Positions 50,681-62,951 of a stretch of 64,000 bases of DNA are shown in pieces. The notes under the pieces are model-generated. The model worked only from the letters and a program-made list of their open reading frames with translations. It was not told the DNA's origin and ran no database searches. The first letter of the stretch is position 1. Every line of letters begins with the position of its first letter. The translations under genes were made by a program, and so were the position numbers. The stretch comes from Nymphaea colorata (Eukaryota > Streptophyta > Magnoliopsida > Nymphaeales > Nymphaeaceae), in the NCBI RefSeq assembly GCF_008831285.2, contig NC_045143.1, positions 310,001 to 374,000 on the forward strand. The letters run 5' to 3'.

Positions 50681-53600
50681 ATGAAGTGCTTCTACTTCTC
50701 TCATGGCGAGAGGAGGGAGGCGGAGGAGGAAGCAGCGAACTGCGGGAACAACGGCTCCGTCGTCAGCGGCGGAAGCAGCCTGGTCAGAGTTTCGTGGGCG
50801 TGGTCGATCGGAGGCGGGGCGTCGAATGCGAGCAATGTGGAGGGAAGATCGTCGGGGCTTGAATCGACGTGCTCCGATTTCAGGTGGAGGAATTTGTCCA
50901 GGAGCAGGAACGATCTCCGCGTCTTCGAGTTCGCGGAGCTGAAGCTGGCGACGAAGGGGTTCAGTCGGGCGCTGATCATTGGTGAGGGGGGGTTCGGGTC
51001 TGTGTACAAGGGCGTCGTCGGCGCCACCCATGATCCCAACGCGAAGATGGAGGTTGCCATTAAGCAATTGAATCGCAACGGCTTGCAGGCATGTTTCTTT
51101 TTCTGTTCTTCCCTGTCTTTTGATTTCTATAAGATGCAGAATATGATGAATTTGTCATACTAGCTTTTTTAATGTATGCCTGGACTGTAACGACATAGTC
51201 TTTACTGATCCAAACGCCCAGCTTAGCCGATTCCAATTCCAACACGGCCCATAGCCTGCTTCTTGTTTGCAGCTATACTTTGTGACAGCATCACCCGAAC
51301 ATCACCTCAATACCCACCCCGATTGATCTCAAGGCACCCCAGAGACAGTCAAGCTTTCCGTTTCTCTATCCTTTTATTTTTTCAATGTGAATTTTTAGTA
51401 AGCGAAGGTTTTAGGCTTTATTTGTTGTTCTGAGTTTCAGTTGGTAATTGGTATCATTCTAGTATTAAGTCCGAGATAGGGGCTTCATTGAGGCACACCC
51501 TCAATGGGAAGCCTTCGAGTCATAGGACTGACATGAGGTAATGCATACAGGGCAAAGATTTTCGGTCTGTGTAAAATAAGTCCAATAAGATAAATCTCAT
51601 CTGATCTGCAAACATTCAGAAATAAGACTTCTGCATGCCTGCGTGTTGGAGAAACCATGCACTTTTAGTACACGCTTCCTCAAAGTCCACGCTGTTTTCT
51701 CATAATTGAAGTTCTTAAATGATTAGATACCATTTACCACCTTCAAGTACAGGTCCAGTTGCGGAGTTTCTGAAATCTAATTAAACTGTTTCTTAGCATG
51801 CAGTTTCTCACATGGTATGCGCAATTAAATTTGAGATAGGTATTGAACCAATAGGAGTTACAAGATCTACTGTTAGAAGCTTTAAAGATTTCTTTTAGGA
51901 GACACTGGTAATATAATGCCTGGTCATGGAAAAGATTAGGAAAGTTAACTCTTGTACAGACGTTGTGCTACTGTATTTTTGTCTCCAAGCACTTCCATAG
52001 ACAGCATTTTCTGCTTGTGAAAGACCTTATATCTGAACAGGATGTTTCTCCTAGTGGCTGATAGGCAAGAGTTTCAAAGGCCCTAGAAGAATGAGATAGG
52101 TCTTACCTTTTAGCTATTCTAGATATTTGGCATTTTATGAAGAAGACAATCTAAGGTGCGTGAAAAGTCAGATGTTGTCTGCACTCTACATAAACCTTTC
52201 AGCAGATGATTTCCATTTTAAAATATTGAAAGTGACCTCCCTAGGTATTTAAGACATAATCGGCCTACAAAAGTTGACCCTGTTGTGAAATCAAGAGGGG
52301 TTATGCCAGTCCACAATGGCTGACATAGCACACGTCGGCCTTTTTTTTTTTTTGGCTTTTGTTTTGTTTTTGCTTTTTTAATCCCAGAGTGATAGGATGG
52401 TATTAAGCTTAGAACCACATGATCAATTTCGTCGTATGTACATTGTATGAAAATTGACTGTTTTGTTTAAGTGGTAGATAATTGAACATCAAAAATTGAA
52501 CTGATGCTACATTTACGGTTTTTTTTCTTCTCCATTTGCCAGTATAAGCTTTCCTGCATTTGGTCGCTTTTTGTAGCATATTTAACAGTTCTTTTTTAGT
52601 ATGCAGGGGCACAAGGAGTGGATGACAGAAGTCAATTTTCTTGGTGTGGTGAAGCACCCAAACCTTGTCAAGTTAGTGGGATATTGCGCTGAGGATGGTG
52701 AAAGAGGGATCCAAAGGCTCTTGGTTTATGAGCTTATGCCAAATAGAAGCCTTGAGGATCATTTGCTGGCTCGATTTTCAGAGCCTCTTCCATGGGTTCT
52801 TAGATTGAGAATTGCCCAGGATGCTGCTCGTGGTTTAGCATATCTACATGAGGAAATGGAATTTCAGGTAGTGCATCATTGATCATGTATTTGAGGCTTA
52901 TTGGCAGTTGGTAACTCATTCACCTGTTTCCCTTATGGGAACTATCACGGGTTATTGATCACTATGCATTTTCAGGTTAGGAACAAGCAAAACATTAATC
53001 ATTCTTTTGGTAGTTCAGCTTAGATACCGATCCTTAGCTTGTTGAAGAAACTTAGTTCCTAAGGGATCTTTGGCAGTGACCTTGTTTTCTCCTAGTCATG
53101 ACACCTTCTTGAGTTCTTCTTAGTAAAATTTAGATAGATTTATCGTATAAAACATAATTAGTTATAGTGAATAATCTTTGACTAATAAAACCTGGGATGG
53201 GAGGAAAGCTATCTGAATTTTGAGGTGAATGTGCAAAAAAAATTTCTGCCTTGCATGGTTGAGACCCCATCTTTGTAACTAGTTTCTATTTTAGGAACAT
53301 GCCAATTGCTTTATGTCAGATTGAAAGTTGTTGCTTATATATTCTTGCTTGTTCTCTCAGAATTTCTGTTATACCATTCATTGAGCAAACCATTTGGAAC
53401 AGGTTGTTTGAATTCCTAGATTAAGTAACTACAAGAAAAGGCATTGACTTGTGCCACCAACTTCAAAGCAAGTATTGTTTTCTAAAACCATTTGCACTTT
53501 TTAGGAGTCACCAACATGCTATTCATAAGTTTATACTGTAAATGCAGGTTCCTTTGGAATAATAAATTAGGGTTAGTATCTCTTAAGTTCATCTCAGCTT

Positions 53601-54839
53601 TTGAAATTTTACACCTTATTGCTGCTTATGCTGGGAACTTTTGTCAGTTTGTTTTGATCTTATGTGCTTTTCTCTTCTTCTTTTTCTTTGCAATTCTTCT
53701 TCTTCTTTTTTGTTCCCATTGATAAACTATAGAATAGGCTTACAATATTTCTATCTTCGGTGCAGCTAATTTTTCGAGATTTCAAAGCATCAAACATCCT
53801 TCTGGATAGCAACTTCAATGCAAAGCTCTCAGATTTTGGTCTAGCAAGGGAGGGACCGGCTGAAGGTTTTAGTCACATTTCTACCGCTGTATGTATTTAA
53901 TTGGTTTCTGAACAAACAAATGGCTATAGTTCTTTTAAGTTTGTGAATATGGAATTTGGGATTTTGTTCCACAATTTTTTGCTTGCATTGCTTGTAGCAG
54001 AAATAGTGGGTGACTTTAATGGTTTTTAGTAGCCTATCATCTTCTTATTTTCCACTGCTTGTGAATATTAGAAGAGACGGCTGGTGGTAATCTCTAGGAA
54101 AATATGGTCAGATGTTATTTCACATGGGTCCACGCAAAGACCTGAAGGAATTGTTTTTCGAAATTCCACACACACAAACACGTGCATCTCGTTGTCTTTT
54201 GGTGCTGTCTAAATGAATTTTGTTATGCCAAAGCCATCCATCCACTCATGTAATCCATATCCTGTGCACAGGCAGTTTTTGTTGTCCATTCTTATGCCTT
54301 CAAGTTTGAAGCAGGTTGTTGGCACCATTGGCTACGCCGCTCCAGAGTATGTCCAGACTGGGAGATTGACTGCAAAAAGTGATGTCTGGAGCTATGGAGT
54401 AGTTCTCTATGAACTGATGACCGGCAGGCGGTCAGTGGACAAAAATCGGCCAAGAAGTGAGCAGAAACTTTTGGAATGGGTTAGACCATATGCATCAGAT
54501 CCCAAAAGATTTCGTATCATAATGGACGCAAGACTTGAGGGGCAGTACTGTTTAAAATCCGTGCAGAAACTAATTGCTCTTGCTAATAGATGTCTGATGA
54601 GGCAACCACGGTGTCGGCCGAAGATGAGTGAGGTGGTTGAGTCCCTAAATGAGATCATTGAAATTGCTCATATTGGAAGCCAAGAAGCAGCAGATAAATC
54701 TCTATCCTCTGTTGTGACTGGATTGGAGAAGATTCGCAGCAACTCGAAGCGAATTTTTGACTTTAAGGAGAAATTAATTCACATGAGGAATAAGGAAAAT
54801 AAGGGGTTGGGTGTTCCTAAAAAACAGGAGGGAGGTTAG
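50681..54839 (+). CDS. Receptor-like cytoplasmic kinase, subfamily VII-4 (PCRK1/PBL19-like)
   Basis: Serine/threonine kinase of the RLCK VII-4 group, members of which relay pattern-triggered immune signals from receptor kinases to MAP kinases. Exons 50681-51088, 52607-52867, 53766-53888 and 54315-54839 give 438 residues. The MKCFYF start is typical of this group; an in-frame ATG 96 nt upstream exists but adds pyrimidine-encoded residues. Kinase features: [11 protein letters not shown] (residues 101-111), Lys128 in VAIK, Glu144, RDFKASN with Asp228, DFG at 246-248, APE at 273-275, and [20 protein letters not shown]-terminal Cys3 could be lipidated. Exon 1 ends CTTGCAG followed by GCATGT, so intron 1 (51089-52606) is apparently GC-AG; no GT donor keeps the frame. 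Which VII-4 member is orthologous cannot be decided here. Confidence 0.93.
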
Positions 54840-56880
54840 CAACCTTACGCACAGCAGTATTCATTGATATTGTTTCAAAGGGGTTGATTGAAGGAAAAAA
54901 GGGTTGATTTGAGGTCCAATTTCTTGGCAAGCGGCAGATAGACCATGGAATGCCCATCACTGTCATCTCTCTTTCTTCGAGGATTGAACTGAAAGATCAA
55001 GGACCCGTCCATCATTCGTGGAGATGCATTGGAGGGTGATGTAAATATGTTTTTCCAGGTACATTTGTAAATTCATTTCAGGAATGCAGCTTTTGTCATT
55101 CAAATGTATTATAAGTGCCTTATTGTCATGGTTCTGGAATTTTTTTTTAAATTTTTGCCCTCTCTCTCTCTTTATCTCTCTCTCTCTCTCTCTATCCCCT
55201 CCTACCTCTTCCCCGCCACCACCTTCCCCTCACCTTTTCCTGGGCACCAATAGTACAAAGGAAAGCTTGTGCTTGGGTCTCTGGGCAATGGCGAACCTAT
55301 ATTCATTCATTAGATGCATGGACACAAGGTTACTGGAATCCAATACTGAAGTTAGTAAGCACAGGACAAAGTCAAAACCTATTGATCTGTAGGGAAACTG
55401 GAAGCATTACTTGTTATGTACGTGTATACTTTTTATGGTTCTGTGTTGGTCACTCAAAAACTTTGTTGATCTAAAGCTGTGTAAGATCCTCCAATTCTTA
55501 CGAAGTTCCTCATTTACTCCGGTAATTTCCATCCTTTCAGCTCGTCTTAGATGCTATACCGTTTGATTGGTCACGTTGAAGCTTCTGCACTGAGTGTTGT
55601 TTCTGATGAGTAACGTCGTGGTGTTGCTCGATTTTTCTTTTTTTTTCTTTTTTGCTCTTTCTGGTTTTTACGGTTCTCCTCTGTCACACTTGTTGGGGAA
55701 TCTTTTTCATTTGAAAGACGAAAGCAGAGACCGTTCCGAGTCAAACATGGTTCTTTCACTGAAAGCCAACTCGATTGGCCTCGGCTATAGTCATTGATGG
55801 TCCTTCCAGATGACTACAAAGCACGTTTGTTTGTCGCCTCTGTGATCTGTATTCTCAAAAACAAGGTGGACCGCCCTGCTCGTTATCTATCACAGAAGTT
55901 TAAAAATGGGATCTCTCTCTCTCTCTCTCTCTCTCTCTGTGAAACAAGGTAGACTGAAACTTCTGTGCGCCATCTTATCACAGAAGTTTCGGTCTTATGA
56001 AAATGGGTTCTCTCTCTCTCTCTCTCTCTCCCTGCTGCTGGGGAGGGCAGGGGGTTAGGTCCTCCCCCGTCTCATATCAAAGAGGCAGACAGGGTAATGC
56101 TGTTCATGAGCTGAATTGAGCTCGGTCGACTTGACGCGACTCTTATATTGCTCCGTTCGAGCTCAAGTCCAAGGTCAGCCCTCGATAGACTGAGTTCCTG
56201 TTAGAGCTCAACTCGTTTAAGCTCATTTGTTAACTTTTCATTTGACTTCATCCATTTTCTTGGTTTTTGTGTTTGATTTTTTTTTTTTTTAAGATAACTT
56301 AGATTAAATAAGCTGACTTGAGTTTAACATTTATAAGATCTAGTTTTCAGTTCATCTTGAACGAGTTCGAATCGAACTCAAGTACACTTGCCTAGACTAG
56401 TTCATCCACCTCCTTGTTTGGATGCTCAATTCTGTCAAACGTCATGATATATATATATAATTTTATTATTTATTTAGTTAACGCATTATGTGTATTTCTA
56501 ATTTTATTATGTATATTTCTGATTTTTTAATTTATGTGGAATGTGCATAGGTCCTACCTAGGCTGAATACTGATTTTTTTTAGTTCGATGTTTCGATTCT
56601 ATAAAAAGGGTTAATATGGTATTAACACTTGTGTGAATTCGTGAAATTTCATAATCAAGCCCTGCCTTGCTATCACAAATTAACAAATAAATCAAGTAAA
56701 AACCGGGCCCTCTCCGTGCTGAGATCGAGTCGATACGAATCTCACTCCAATGTTAAACTTGTCCTGTTTTTTATTCGGATGTCGAATGCATGATCCGATA
56801 CAAAACGGGTTCAACAAATCCGATACGAACGGACTTAATAAATGCGATACAACCGGGTCGTTCCGGCCACTTTCCCATTA
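54840..56880. other. Intergenic between kinase and SR-protein genes
   Basis: Contains the kinase 3' UTR, CT microsatellites at 55154-55194, 55912-55938 and 56009-56030, the GAGCTCGA-type repeat at 56095-56400, and probably the upstream promoter of the SR-protein gene at its end. Two short similar segments (about 55890-55945 and 55975-56030: CAGAAGTTT-AAAATGGG then CTCTCT) look like a local duplication. No gene supported. Confidence 0.45.
56095..56400. repeat. GAGCTCGAACTCG-type dispersed repeat
   Basis: Rich in GAGCTC-AACTCG and complementary motifs at both ends (GTTCATGAGCTGAATTGAGC at the left; GAACGAGTTCGAATCGAACT at the right), which are roughly inverted with respect to each other. Similar motif-rich patches occur at 15590-15970 and 16830-16945. 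Probably remnants of one MITE-like family. Confidence 0.45.
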
Positions 56881-56946
56881 TTAAAATAAAGCCCACGAGT
56901 CTCCGCTCGTTTTCTTCTTCGTCTCCGTCTCTCCACCGCTGTCTCG

Positions 56947-56955
56947 AAACCCTAA
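56947..56955 (+). promoter_or_regulatory. Telo-box AAACCCTAA in the SR-protein 5' UTR
   Basis: AAACCCTAA lies about 80 nt before the probable 5'-UTR intron donor. Telo-boxes near the start site are common in plant genes for translation and RNA processing. A TGGGCT-type element (as AGCCCA) occurs about 55 nt upstream near 56890. Confidence 0.6.
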
Positions 56956-57032
56956 TCCCTGCCTCCTCCCTCTCTCTCTCTCTCGCACGCCCGCACCGGC
57001 TTTCTGCGTATCTCTGTTACTCATTTGGCACG

Positions 57033-57619
57033 GTATGGCTTTCTTCTTCTGCTTCGATCTAGCTTCTTCGTCTCTTCCCTTTTTGTTGTTTAGGGTTTTC
57101 GTACATGCATGCTTCTTGCTACCAGGAATTGGGGCTGATTTTTGTTGGGTTTTTCGCGTTTCTCTATTAATGTCTGCTTTTTGTAGCACTATCTTCGGTT
57201 GTTTGACGATAACCCATTACTCCGCCAAATATTTGGCTGGTTTTGGGGCTTCTCCTCCTTTCGCTTTTTACAATCATTCTGTTTCTTCTGGAGATAGAAA
57301 CCCTATCCTTTTGCTTCGTCATTTTTGCAAAGCTGGCGGCAGTGTCAAATTTTAAGTGGGTACTGATGTTTCCTGTTTGTCGTCGGAATCCACGATTAAT
57401 CGGGAATTGTGGATTAGCTCCTACCTCCTTTGTTCACTTTATTAGGCGACGTAATTTTATCGTTTTCTTGTCTTAGTTTTTCGTCTTTTCATTCACTTTT
57501 GTGCTCTTACATCATGAGTGCAATCTTTGTCTTTGATCCAACATCCAAAAATGATAAAGTGTCCCGTGTAGAGTTATTATTGATTATTCCCCTTTATGTA
57601 TTGAGGCATCTTCTTGCAG
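57033..57619 (+). other. Probable 5'-UTR intron of the SR-protein gene
   Basis: A donor (CACG then GTATGG at 57033) and acceptor (CTTCTTGCAG ending at 57619) bracket T-rich sequence directly upstream of the coding start; exon 2 would begin 7 nt before the ATG. A leader intron is common in plant SR genes. Open frames inside it are not expected to be translated. Confidence 0.65.
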
Positions 57620-57626
57620 TTCCAGT

Positions 57627-58871
57627 ATGAGGAGGTACAGTCCCTACTATAGCCCTCCAAGAAGGGGATATGGTGGAAGAGGAAGAAGTCCTCCTCCTAG
57701 AGGGAGGTATGGCGGCCGAAAAGAAAGTAGTAGTGGAAGTCTCCTGGTCCGAAATATTCCTCTGGATTGCAGGTAATGTGATTGCATTTGCCCATATATT
57801 GGTTTATCCTAAGGTAGACACTAGACAGCATTGCATATTGTTGAACTGTTGTTTGAATAGTGTTTGAGTCTACATATTTGACTTCCTTGCAGGCAAGAAG
57901 ATCTTCGAATTCCATTTGAACGCTATGGGCCTATAAGGGATGTGTATCTGCCAAAGGACTATTACACAGGGTATGGTTTCCTTGATATAAATGGGTGCTA
58001 GATGTCTACGGTCCTGCTACTAGTCATTGTCGATTATCTTCATCAACTATTTTCATGTTCCTTAATGGGACATGTACTACTGTTGAACCGCTTTTCAGAG
58101 AAAAATTTTCTACCTTTCATATGCTTTATTCTTATCCGTGGTGAAATTATTAAATGGATATTTGGCAATGGTGCCCTTGTTCACTGATAAATATATTTAA
58201 TGCTGCAATTGGTCTATTTTGGCTTTCAGTGACATGCTGTGTTCTTCAAATGAATTCACAATCTTTTGTTGAAAGAGTTATATCATTGAATGAATTCTTG
58301 TTATGAGGGGAAATTTGCTTTTATTTTCAAGCACATATTTTCTCTTTTCACAGTGAGTTGTTCTTTTAACTGGTTCTCAGGGTATCTTCACTTGAAGTTG
58401 AAAACAAGCCCGTTGAGACCACTGTTTTGGGTTGCTTAACGTCTTGCTTTTTCTGAGGTGTAGCGTCAAAGTTCAAAAGAAGAAGTCTTATAATGACGAG
58501 AAATAATATAACTCACAAGAATAGAAGTTGAAGAAGATAGAAGGTTGCCAATTGAAGTCAAATGCATAAGAAGATAAATTTGGAGCAAGGTTGATATCAA
58601 GTGGTTGATGTATTCTCAAGAATGTGAAGAATTTGAAGTTTCATTCAATGTGAAGATTTTGAAGTTTCATGCATTTTTTGAAGTTGCAGTGCATACTGAC
58701 TATAGATAAAGGTCAGCCACTAAGCTTGGATTGGTAGCTGCTTTTTAGTTAAGTGTGGAGTTCTTGCATTGGAAGTGTTGTTAAAGGTTTTGGAGCAAAA
58801 AACCACTAAATCATCATAATGCATATGCTATATCTGGACTGGTTGTCTTCTGCTCATTTCATTGTCACATG

Positions 58872-58969
<98 letters not shown>

Positions 58970-61960
58970 AATTGGATTCTTTCTCTGTGCAGAGAACCTC
59001 GTGGCTTTGGCTTTGTGCAGTTTGTGGATCCTTTTGATGCTTCAGAAGCACAATATCATATGAATGGCCAAATATTTTGTGGACGTGAGTTAACAGTTGT
59101 TATTGCTGCAGAGACTCGCAAACGACCTGAAGAAATGAGAACCAGAGCACGAGTGAGGTATTCTTGCTGTTATATATTTGTAAATTGACGGTCTCTCTCT
59201 CTCGCTCCTCCTCTCTCTCTGAGCTTGAGTTTATGCTATGCTATCAAGTATCAGCAATAGTTCGAAACTATCACATTTTTATCATTAAAATATCTCCAAA
59301 TGAAAAAATGTCACTTGTCGTATTATGGAGAAACACACACATACACACATATACGTGATTGTGATGGTTTACAACTCAAGGAATTTTTATTAATTGTTTG
59401 TCTGAATTTTTGCAAGAGAATTATTAGATAACTCTTGATTTCGTTGTTTACTTTCATTCTTTTAAAGAGTTTTTTTTTATATATAATTCATTTTTCCTTT
59501 TTTTGTATCTTAATATTTTACATAATTTGTAGATATTTTTGTCTACTTGTTTATAAATTAAATTACAAATTACTATTTTTCCCTGATTCTTTAAATTTGC
59601 GGCTGAGGTTGTGTGTGTGTGTGTGTGTGTGTGTGTTTCTCACTTCTTAGATTTCAATCTCACAAATTACTTTGTGTTTCAGAGGAGGTTCGGGATATGA
59701 TGGTCGGAGGCCAACTTATTATGGTAATGCTCTTTGTCTAGTCTGGTAGCTGGAGAAACTTTTCTTATTGCTTTTGGGAAAATTATACAGTCAAGTCATC
59801 AATTTGCTTCAGTTGTTTCTTCTTGAATATGTCGCGTGTGGTCTAGTATCATTTGAGCCGTAGATAATGTGTTGAAAAGTTTCTCAATGCAAATTATATA
59901 TTGTTCTTGGGGAACTAATAAGAAGGGATTGTACTCGGTGTTGTGATGTTGGACAAATGAAATAAGAATAATGGGTCTTGTAAACAGCTGCTGGGGTAGA
60001 AAATTTCCATAAAATTGTCGAAGGAATACAATGGTTGTTTAATTCATCACGATGGTGCATGGATATGCTGATGACCAGTATGGGTATTTTCTACAAATGA
60101 GAAACAAGCTGTTGGAGCCAACTAGTGACTGAAGTTATATACACCCAAGACATTGTCCACTTCGTGGAGAAACTGATAAACTGCAATAGGGTGTTTGTGA
60201 ACAGAAGAGTCACCTAGGAGTCCAAAGTAATGTAATCAATGGGGATATGGAATGTTTGTTGAGCATGCTTGATCTTGCCCACAAATGGGTGGTGTCTGGG
60301 GATGCAGGTACCATCACCATTTGAAGCAACCTCGAGCATGTGATCTCTCGTTAACATCATTCATAATGTGATTGCGTGTTTGTGCGTATGAATGTGTATT
60401 TCATTGACAAAATGTTCCTTGCTGATTTATCATTTGCCATTGTGTGTGTGTGTGCAATTCATTGACATATTACTTGATTTAATGGGTAAGGAGTGTAGTA
60501 GCGTGTTGCAGAAAACCTTCGCTAATGGTGTATTTGATGCAGTAGCTTCTTAGTATTCTTAAGACTGATAAGTGATAACTGATGTTCAACTCTGAAATTG
60601 GCAAGGAGAAATCTGGTGCTTATCTACTGTCTGTTCGTTTTCTGTTTGGTATTCTATCTATAGACATCAGAATTGGTTATTATTTATTTCTCTCGACCAG
60701 GAACTAAAGTATTGTTTTGAATCTTTAGTTCCATGTTTTGTTACCTGAAAAGTTTGATGTCCACAGATGCAGAATGTTGAGAGAAGAGCCTGCGCTTTTG
60801 TGTGCATGAGAAAGAATATAGTTCTATGATATTTGACTAGTGCGATGACGTGTAGAATCTATAATATGCCTTTCAAGACTGCCATGGGATTGGAGGGTTT
60901 AGATTTATGTCAAGCTATTTTTTGTAGGCAACGGCGATCATGAATTGATCTTAGTAAACCATGATAAGAAGTAGAATTGTATCGGTTTCCTTTATGCCTC
61001 TGTACCTCAATTCTTATGTTCTTATGATTAGTGATTGCATCCACAAGTAAAAATAATAATCGTTATTCAGATCTCAAGGTTGCTTTTGTTTGGAGCGGAG
61101 CAATGTTATAGGATATCAGACTGGTCTTCTGATATTTCCTTCCTTTGTGAATTGACAGCAACCTTCACATGCTTTTTCTGTTCTAGGCTTTTAATATCAT
61201 TTTTTATGCCTCTTAATGTTGAAAGAATCACATTTTTTTATCGTTGTAAAGAGATGTCCCACTTGATATAGAATATCTGGTTGTGTTGAGACTGATGTTT
61301 GGTTATGATTAGAAGGCATTCTGCTCTCATGCAAAGTTTGGACTGTAAATTTACTTTGTGGTCTGTCCAGGTCGATCACGGTCTCGATCTCGATCACCAT
61401 CCCGATCCCGCTCCCCTGTAAACCACTCAGGTTCTAGGGCTAGGTACCGATCCAGGTATGTGCTTATTTAGTTATAAAGGCTGAACTTCTTGTTCTATTT
61501 TTGGGCTTCATTTTTCTTTGTCTTGTTCCTGTTTTTGTAATTAAAGTGTTTCTGGTTCAGGTCCTATTCCCCTGCGCCGAGGAGGAGACCCGAGTACTCT
61601 GTGTCACCAGAAAGGAGACAAGTAAAGGGATCAAGATCCCCCCCATATGCCCGTCCTTTAGATCGGGACGATGAATTAAACCATCGCCGGAGGTCCTACT
61701 CGCCAAAGTATGACATGGACAACCGTAGCCCGGTTGGCAACGGCTATGAAGGGTGGGTCTCCAACTCGAAGCCCCATGGTTGACTGCTTGAAGTATCTTT
61801 TTAGCCTCCTGTGTAGACGGTTTGAGTTTTGTTTAAAATTTGCAGGTCCCCACGCGGTGCGGGACGTCAGGACTGGGAATCTCCGAGACGCATTTCTAGG
61901 TCGCCACCGGGCTCTCGGTCGAGATCTGCAGACTTATCTCCGAGGCCTAGCCGCCGCTGA
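57627..61960 (+). CDS. SCL30: SC35-like serine/arginine-rich splicing factor (SCL30 type)
   Basis: Nuclear splicing regulator that binds pre-mRNA and recruits spliceosome components. Exons 57627-57772, 57893-57970, 58993-59157, 59683-59723, 61371-61455, 61561-61752 and 61846-61960 give 273 residues. The start MRRYSPYYSPPRRGYGGRGR is diagnostic of the SCL subfamily. The RRM spans about residues 37-115, with RNP2 LLVRNI (39-44) and RNP1 RGFGFVQF (78-85), ending in TRKRPEEMR. An RS domain follows (RSRSRSRSPSRSRSP, RYRSRSYSPAPRRR) and the tail has RSPPGSRSRSADLSPR. Splice-site phases all agree. The last intron is only 93 nt; if retained it stops at 61783 and loses the final tail. SCL30A/SCL33 are close relatives; the short insert-free N-terminus and tail best fit SCL30. 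Confidence 0.94.
58872..58968. repeat. Compound (TC)n(TA)n next to an SCL30 exon acceptor
   Basis: About 45 bp of TC followed by about 50 bp of TA, ending about 24 nt before the acceptor of the exon that encodes RNP1. The only likely branch-point sequence left is CTAAT just after the TA run. Confidence 0.9.
59611..59636. repeat. (GT)n microsatellite in an SCL30 intron
   Basis: Perfect GT run of about 26 bp, about 45 nt upstream of the 41-nt exon at 59683. Confidence 0.9.
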
Positions 61961-62527
61961 CATATCGCAGAATACTCTAGTTATTGGTCTGTGCGTCGGG
62001 CTCCTTTCTTTTATTGTTTCAAGTGCAAGTGGATACTTCGACCTATGGAGGTGTAAAAGTTTTTGGGACTGACGTCTGTGAAGTGTGCGTTTTGTGAGCC
62101 ATAAATATAGTTGTGGACTCCCATTATGTGCGACATGATGCTTGTCTTATATTAAGAAGCACTTGCAAGATGCTTTGACGCATTAAATAGATCCTTGTTT
62201 GATGCATTAAGTTGGACCCTTGTTTGATGCATTAAGTTGGACCCTTGTTTGATGCACTTGCTAGGTTGAACCATCTAATTAGATATGCTTCTGTTCGCCA
62301 TGATCCCCATTGTTCTTTGGTGGTTCCAATCTGCTGACCTATAATTGAGCAGTTTAAGTACATGGTCTTATGATGACGCTTACGGAAGGGACACAACAGA
62401 GGCACATTCGCTGATCCAATCTCCTTTGACCATCGAAATGTGCCGATGAATAATTGGCAGTTGTTTTTACCATCGACGAACCGAAGCTATGAAACATGAT
62501 AAACGGAAGAAAACAGTGCGAGGGGCC
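61961..62527. other. SCL30 3' UTR and convergent spacer
   Basis: Downstream of the SCL30 stop. Includes a 25-bp tandem repeat at 62180-62256; no other feature. Confidence 0.5.
62180..62256. repeat. 25-bp tandem repeat, three copies
   Basis: The unit GCATTAAGTTGGACCCTTGT-TTGAT is present at 62204 and 62229 with period 25. A diverged copy starts at 62180 (GCATTAAATAGATCC) and a truncated one follows. Confidence 0.88.
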
Positions 62528-62951
62528 ACGGAATTATGCGCATCATATCAAGTAAACCATTAGACTTTGGTCTTTCTCATGGTTATTGGGGGGACAGTAT
62601 CTTACAGTTCCAGAGAACGCTCTGATGTGCAATAGCATGTCGACTTAAACGGATGGAAAAAGGTTTGAAGGACTACGCAATTACGTGCGTCATACCAGGT
62701 AAACCATTAGACTTGGTCTTTCTCGTGGTTATCTGGGGAGCAGTATCTTACAGCTCCAGAGAACGCGCTGATGCGCTACAGCACGTCGACTTCGGATGGA
62801 AACAGGTTTGAGGGACTACGGAATTATGTGCATCATAACAGGTAAACCATTAGAACTTGGTCTTGAAAATTTGCCCAGTTCTCGTGGTTATCTGGGGAGC
62901 AGTGTCTTACAGTTCCAGAGAACGCGCTGATGTTGCTACAGCATGTTGACT
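62528..62951. repeat. Minisatellite of about 145 bp, nearly three copies
   Basis: Units begin at 62528, 62675 and 62819 with ACG(G/C)AATTA-GTGC-TCAT. They share GTAAACCATTAGA, TTGGTCTT, GTGGTTAT-TGGGG, AGTATCTTACAG, CCAGAGAACGC and ACAGCA-GTCGACT. The third unit has a 20-bp insertion (GAAAATTTGCCCAGTT region). It lies between the 3' ends of two convergent genes and has no coding frame. Confidence 0.88.

Noticed and set aside
57035-57355. 106-codon open frame upstream of SCL30
   Set aside because: Lies inside the probable 5'-UTR intron and is T-rich; no family features.
62528-62951. Regularly spaced repeats considered as a CRISPR array
   Set aside because: Units are about 145 bp and directly adjacent with no unique spacers, in a plant nuclear context; this is a minisatellite.
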